DNA from: Roseateles_B sp041906185
GTDB taxonomy: Bacteria; Pseudomonadota; Gammaproteobacteria; Burkholderiales; Burkholderiaceae_C
NCBI GenBank assembly: GCA_041906185.1
Contig: JAYRJQ010000001.1
Location: 348,329-412,328 of the forward strand
Direction: 5' to 3'
DNA: 64,000 nucleotides
A model generated the notes under the pieces. It saw nothing but the letters and a program-made list of their open reading frames with translations. It did no database searches and had not been told where the DNA came from. Position numbers and translations under genes: made by a program. Shown here one piece after another: positions 60,620 to 64,000 of this stretch (its first letter is position 1; each line of letters opens with the position of its first letter).

Positions 60620-63600
60620 ATGAGCGAATACAAAACCATCGCCGAGACCAAGCACTTCATCGTTCTCGACCAGTACACCCGCGAGTGGAAGGTGGCCGAG
60701 AGCTACCAAAGCGAAAGCGACCTGGAACGCGAGCTGATCCAGGATCTGGTGAACCAGGGTTACGAGTTCGCGAAGTCCATCAAAGCGCCGGCGGACATGC
60801 TGGCCAATGTGCGCGTGCAGCTGCAAACGCTCAACAGCGTGCAGTTCTCGGATGCGGAGTGGCAGCGCTTTGTAGAGACCTACCTGGACAAACCCAGCGA
60901 GGGCATCGTCGAGAAGACCCGCAAGCTGCACGACGACCACATCCACGATTTCGTCTTTGACGACGGGCGCCTCCAGAACATCTACCTGCTGGACAAAAAG
61001 CACATCACTCGCAACAAGTTGCAGGTGATCCAGCAATTCGAGCAGACGGGCACGCACGCCAACCGTTACGACGTGACCATCTTGGTCAATGGTTTGCCAC
61101 TGGTGCAGGTGGAGCTGAAGAAGCGCGGCGTGGCCATCCGCGAGGCCTTCAACCAGGTGCACCGTTACAGCAAGGAGAGCTTCAACAGCGAGCAGTCCCT
61201 GTTCAAGTACTTGCAGCTGTTCGTGATCTCCAACGGCACGGACAGCCGCTACTTCGCCAACACCACGCAGCGCAACAAGAACAGCTTCGACTTCACCATG
61301 AACTGGGCGAAGTCGGACAACACGCTGATCAAAGACTTGAAGGACTTCACGGCCACCTTCTTCCAGAAGCACACCCTGCTCAGCGTGCTGCTGAACTACT
61401 CGGTGTTTGACGTCAGCGACACGCTGCTGGTGATGCGCCCGTACCAGATCGCCGCTGCGGAGCGCATCCTGTGGAAGATCAACAGCAGCCATCAGGCCAA
61501 AAACTGGAGCACCACAGAGAGCGGTGGTTTCATCTGGCACACCACCGGCAGCGGCAAGACGCTGACCAGCTTCAAGGCAGCGCGCCTGGCCACCGAGCTG
61601 GAGTTCATCGACAAGGTCTTCTTCGTGGTCGACCGCAAGGATCTGGACTACCAGACCATGAAGGAGTACCAGCGCTTCTCACCGGACAGCGTCAACGGCT
61701 CTAACAGCACGGCTGGCCTGAAGCTCAATCTGGTCAAGGACGACAACAAAATCGTCGTCACCACCATCCAGAAGCTCAACAACCTGATGAAGAGCGAGGC
61801 CGACCTGCCCATCTACGGCAAGCAGGTGGTGTTCATCTTCGACGAATGCCACCGCAGCCAGTTTGGCGAAGCCCAGAAGAACCTGAAGAAGAAGTTCAAG
61901 AAGTTCTGCCAGTTCGGCTTCACCGGCACGCCCATCTTCCCGGAAAACGCCCTGGGCGCCGAGACCACGGCCAGCGTGTTCGGCCGCGAGCTGCACTCGT
62001 ACGTGATCACCGATGCCATCCGGGACGAGAAGGTCTTGAAGTTCAAGGTGGACTACAACGACGTGCGCCCGCAGTTCAAGGCCATCGAGACCGAGAAGGA
62101 CGAGAAAAAGCTGACCGCGGCAGAGAACAAGCAGGCCCTGCTGCACCCGGATCGGATCCGAGAGATCACCCAGTACATCCTGACCAACTTCCGGCAGAAG
62201 ACCCACCGCCTGCACGCCGGCAACAAGGGCTTCAACGCTATGTTTGCGGTGAGCAGCGTGGATGCCGCCAAGCTGTATTACGAGTGCTTCAAGGATCAGC
62301 AAAAGGGCAGCGACAAGCCTTTGAAGGTGGCCACCATCTTCTCCTTCGCGGCCAACGAAGAGCAGGATGCGATTGGCGACATCCAGGACGAGAGCTTTGA
62401 TGTCTCAGCCATGAACACCAGCGCCAAGGAATTCTTGAGCGCTGCCATTGCCGACTACAACGCGCTGTTCAAGACCAACTTCAACGTCGACAGCGACGGC
62501 TTTCAGAACTACTACCGCGACCTGGCCAAGCAAGTGAAGGCCAAGGAAATCGACCTGCTGATCGTGGTGGGCATGTTCCTGACGGGCTTTGATGCGCCGA
62601 CGCTGAACACCTTGTTTGTGGACAAGAACCTGCGCTACCACGGGCTGATGCAGGCCTTCTCACGCACCAACCGCATTTACGACGCCACCAAGACCTTCGG
62701 CAACATCGTCACCTTCCGCGACCTGGAGCAGGCGACCATCGACGCCATCACCCTGTTCGGCGACAAGAACACCAAGAACGTGGTGCTGGAGAAGAGCTAC
62801 AAGGAGTACATGGAAGGCTTCACCGATACCGCCACCGGTGAGGCGCGGCGCGGCTTCAAGGAGGTGTTGCAGGAGCTGGAAGAGCGCTTCCCTGACCCCG
62901 CCGCCATTGAAAAAGAGGCTGACAAAAAGGCCTTCGCTAAGCTCTTTGGCGAGTACCTGCGCGCTGAGAACATCCTGCAGAACTACGATGAGTTCGCCAG
63001 CCTGAAAGAGCTGCAAACAGTGGATCTGACGGATGCCGCCGCCGTGGAAGCCTTCAAGGCCAAACACTACCTGAGCGACGACGATCTGGCCGCCCTGCAA
63101 GAGATCACGCTGCCTGCTGATCGCAAGATCCAGGACTACCGCTCCACCTACAACGACGTGCGCGACTGGCAGCGCCGGGAGAAAGCTGGGGCCGAGAAGG
63201 ACAAGTCCACCATCGACTGGGATGACGTGGTCTTTGAGGTGGACCTGCTGAAGTCACAGGAAATCAACCTGGACTACATCCTGGAACTGATCTTCGATCA
63301 CAACAAGAAGATCAAGAGCAAATCGGAGTTGGTGGAAGAGATGCGCCGGGTGATCCGCGCCAGCCTGGGCAATCGCGCCAAAGAGAGCTTGCTGGTGGAC
63401 TTCATCAACCAGACGAACCTGGATGAGATCGGCGACAAGGCCAGCGTGATCGATGCGTTCTTCTTGTTCGCCCAAGCAGAGCAGCAGCGAGAAGCACAGG
63501 AGTTGATCACCGCGGAAGGCCTCAACGCCGAGGCCGCCAAGCGCTACATCAGCACTTCGCTCAAGCGCGAGTACGCCACAGAAAACGGCACCGAACTGAA

Positions 63601-63718
63601 CGCAGTGCTGCCCAAGATGAGTCCTCTGAACCCACAGTTCAAGACAAAGAAGCAGACGGTCTTTCAGAAGATCGCGGCGTTCGTTGAGAAGTTCAAGGGA
63701 GTGGGGGGAATGCTGTGA
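60620..63718 (+). CDS. hsdR: Type I RM endonuclease/translocase subunit HsdR (type IC)
   Basis: 1032 aa, close to EcoR124 HsdR length. The N-terminal nuclease domain has the ELK of the PD-(D/E)xK motif at 165-167 (VQVELKKRG). Helicase motifs: TTGSGKT (308-314), DECH at 408-411, FTGTPIF following, and a C-terminal helicase half (VVGMFLTGFDAPTLNTLFVDK, FSRTNR). The C-terminal helical domain binds HsdM. All catalytic motifs look intact. It is separated from hsdS by the RhuM remnant. Confidence 0.95.
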   Translation: MSEYKTIAETKHFIVLDQYTREWKVAESYQSESDLERELIQDLVNQGYEFAKSIKAPADMLANVRVQLQTLNSVQFSDAEWQRFVETYLDKPSEGIVEKTRKLHDDHIHDFVFDDGRLQNIYLLDKKHITRNKLQVIQQFEQTGTHANRYDVTILVNGLPLVQVELKKRGVAIREAFNQVHRYSKESFNSEQSLFKYLQLFVISNGTDSRYFANTTQRNKNSFDFTMNWAKSDNTLIKDLKDFTATFFQKHTLLSVLLNYSVFDVSDTLLVMRPYQIAAAERILWKINSSHQAKNWSTTESGGFIWHTTGSGKTLTSFKAARLATELEFIDKVFFVVDRKDLDYQTMKEYQRFSPDSVNGSNSTAGLKLNLVKDDNKIVVTTIQKLNNLMKSEADLPIYGKQVVFIFDECHRSQFGEAQKNLKKKFKKFCQFGFTGTPIFPENALGAETTASVFGRELHSYVITDAIRDEKVLKFKVDYNDVRPQFKAIETEKDEKKLTAAENKQALLHPDRIREITQYILTNFRQKTHRLHAGNKGFNAMFAVSSVDAAKLYYECFKDQQKGSDKPLKVATIFSFAANEEQDAIGDIQDESFDVSAMNTSAKEFLSAAIADYNALFKTNFNVDSDGFQNYYRDLAKQVKAKEIDLLIVVGMFLTGFDAPTLNTLFVDKNLRYHGLMQAFSRTNRIYDATKTFGNIVTFRDLEQATIDAITLFGDKNTKNVVLEKSYKEYMEGFTDTATGEARRGFKEVLQELEERFPDPAAIEKEADKKAFAKLFGEYLRAENILQNYDEFASLKELQTVDLTDAAAVEAFKAKHYLSDDDLAALQEITLPADRKIQDYRSTYNDVRDWQRREKAGAEKDKSTIDWDDVVFEVDLLKSQEINLDYILELIFDHNKKIKSKSELVEEMRRVIRASLGNRAKESLLVDFINQTNLDEIGDKASVIDAFFLFAQAEQQREAQELITAEGLNAEAAKRYISTSLKREYATENGTELNAVLPKMSPLNPQFKTKKQTVFQKIAAFVEKFKGVGGML

Positions 63719-63807
63719 CGCCGACGATCTAAAGGTAAGAGGCTCGGTTCGGTGTATGCCAACCAGGCGAAACATGGGCTCCAGCCGAACAACATCAAGG
63801 GGGAAAC

Positions 63808-63876
63808 ATGGCGCTGAATCTCGCCAAGGCGGTCCTAGACTGCCTGAAGGCTCGTCCAGAAGAGAAGCTGACCTGA
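63808..63876 (+). pseudogene. N-terminal HTH gene remnant cut by an IS3 element
   Basis: ATG with AAGGGGG seven bases upstream encodes MALNLAKAVLDCLKARPEEK plus LT, then TGA. This looks like the beginning of the HTH/Mrr-like proteins (COG2958 type) often found next to RM systems, which usually continue from KLT into ARQIA. The TGA is the first triplet of the IS inverted repeat, so the element inserted here and ended the gene. Confidence 0.65.
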
Positions 63877-64000
63877 ATCGCCCCGGATTCCCTAGACACC
63901 TTTGAGCCGTTGGGAATGGCGTCGCTCGAACTCTGCGGGCGAAGTATCGCCGGCAGTGCCGTGACGGCGCTTGGGGTTGTAGAACATCTCGATGTAGTTG
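63874..64000 (-). mobile_element. 3' end of an IS3-family insertion sequence
   Basis: Terminal repeat begins TGAATCGCCCCGGATTCC at 63874, followed by the transposase stop at 63892. The element continues past the window end. Confidence 0.8.
63892..64000 (-). CDS. IS3-family transposase OrfB, C-terminal part
   Basis: The minus strand encodes YIEMFYNPKRRHGTAGDTSP, then AEFERRHSQRLKGV and TAG. YxEMFYN..RRH is the C-terminal end of the DDE integrase core in IS3-family OrfB. The rest lies outside the window, so this is a partial gene. Confidence 0.85.
   Translation of the reverse strand, partial: NYIEMFYNPKRRHGTAGDTSPAEFERRHSQRLKGV

Noticed and set aside
60023..61540. Minus-strand frame of 505 codons over hsdS/RhuM/hsdR
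   Set aside because: Antisense to conserved helicase sequence. No recognisable product.

Overview
The window is high-GC DNA (about 65-70 % in most core genes) from a betaproteobacterium. Gene content points to Burkholderiales, probably the Roseateles/Mitsuaria/Rubrivivax side of the order: a DUF4148 protein, cysD-cysN-cobA, fdxA next to a TrxR-like ferredoxin-NADP reductase, an iron-sulfur bacterial photolyase, and M61 and M1 peptidases. Assignment to a genus is inference.

Layout. 1-3.7 kb: chromate transporter ChrA and an exported M3 dipeptidase closed by a strong terminator. 3.7-11.6 kb: a minus-strand run of M1 peptidase, membrane protein, photolyase, DUF2256, cry-DASH and FeS photolyase, with 4-base or near-zero junctions. 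11.7-15.9 kb: divergent mnmH/selD (tRNA 2-selenouridine), an AhpD-like protein facing an AraC regulator, and YjdM. 16-17.5 kb: three tRNA-Asn(GUU) genes, a degenerate tRNA-Asn fragment and a uracil-DNA-glycosylase-like gene. 17.5-21.8 kb: a TonB-dependent receptor behind a TPP riboswitch, and an exported serine hydrolase. 21.8-25.9 kb: a repeat-rich accessory stretch of small uncharacterised genes and an HNH endonuclease. 25.9-30.7 kb: ferredoxin reductase, ferredoxin, cobA, cysN and cysD. 31.4-41.5 kb: a ten-gene minus-strand surface polysaccharide operon that includes wbpB, wbpD and wbpE homologues, a flippase, two glycosyltransferases and an initiating sugar-phosphate transferase. 41.6-51.3 kb: housekeeping genes (lysS, enoyl-CoA hydratase, M61 peptidase, dsbC, ubiH-like, ychF).

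From 51.4 kb to the end lies an integrated element. It holds a P4-type integrase, an AlpA regulator, a replication-like protein whose gene contains iteron-like repeats, a second tyrosine recombinase-like protein, a Fic protein with a likely operator, and a type IC restriction-modification system. The HsdS linker carries four perfect 12-bp repeats of the kind that switch specificity in EcoR124. An HTH gene next to the RM system is cut after 22 codons by an IS3-family element that runs off the window.

The most striking non-gene signal is a dispersed element with core GGGGTCAGGTCTTGCC. I found about 20 half-copies at 18 places between 5 and 48 kb, inside genes and between them, singly or as inverted pairs, and none in the 51-64 kb element. 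It supplies stop codons, regulator N-termini and 5' leader sequence. A different Burkholderiales-type GC-rich repeat appears to sit in frame inside cysD.
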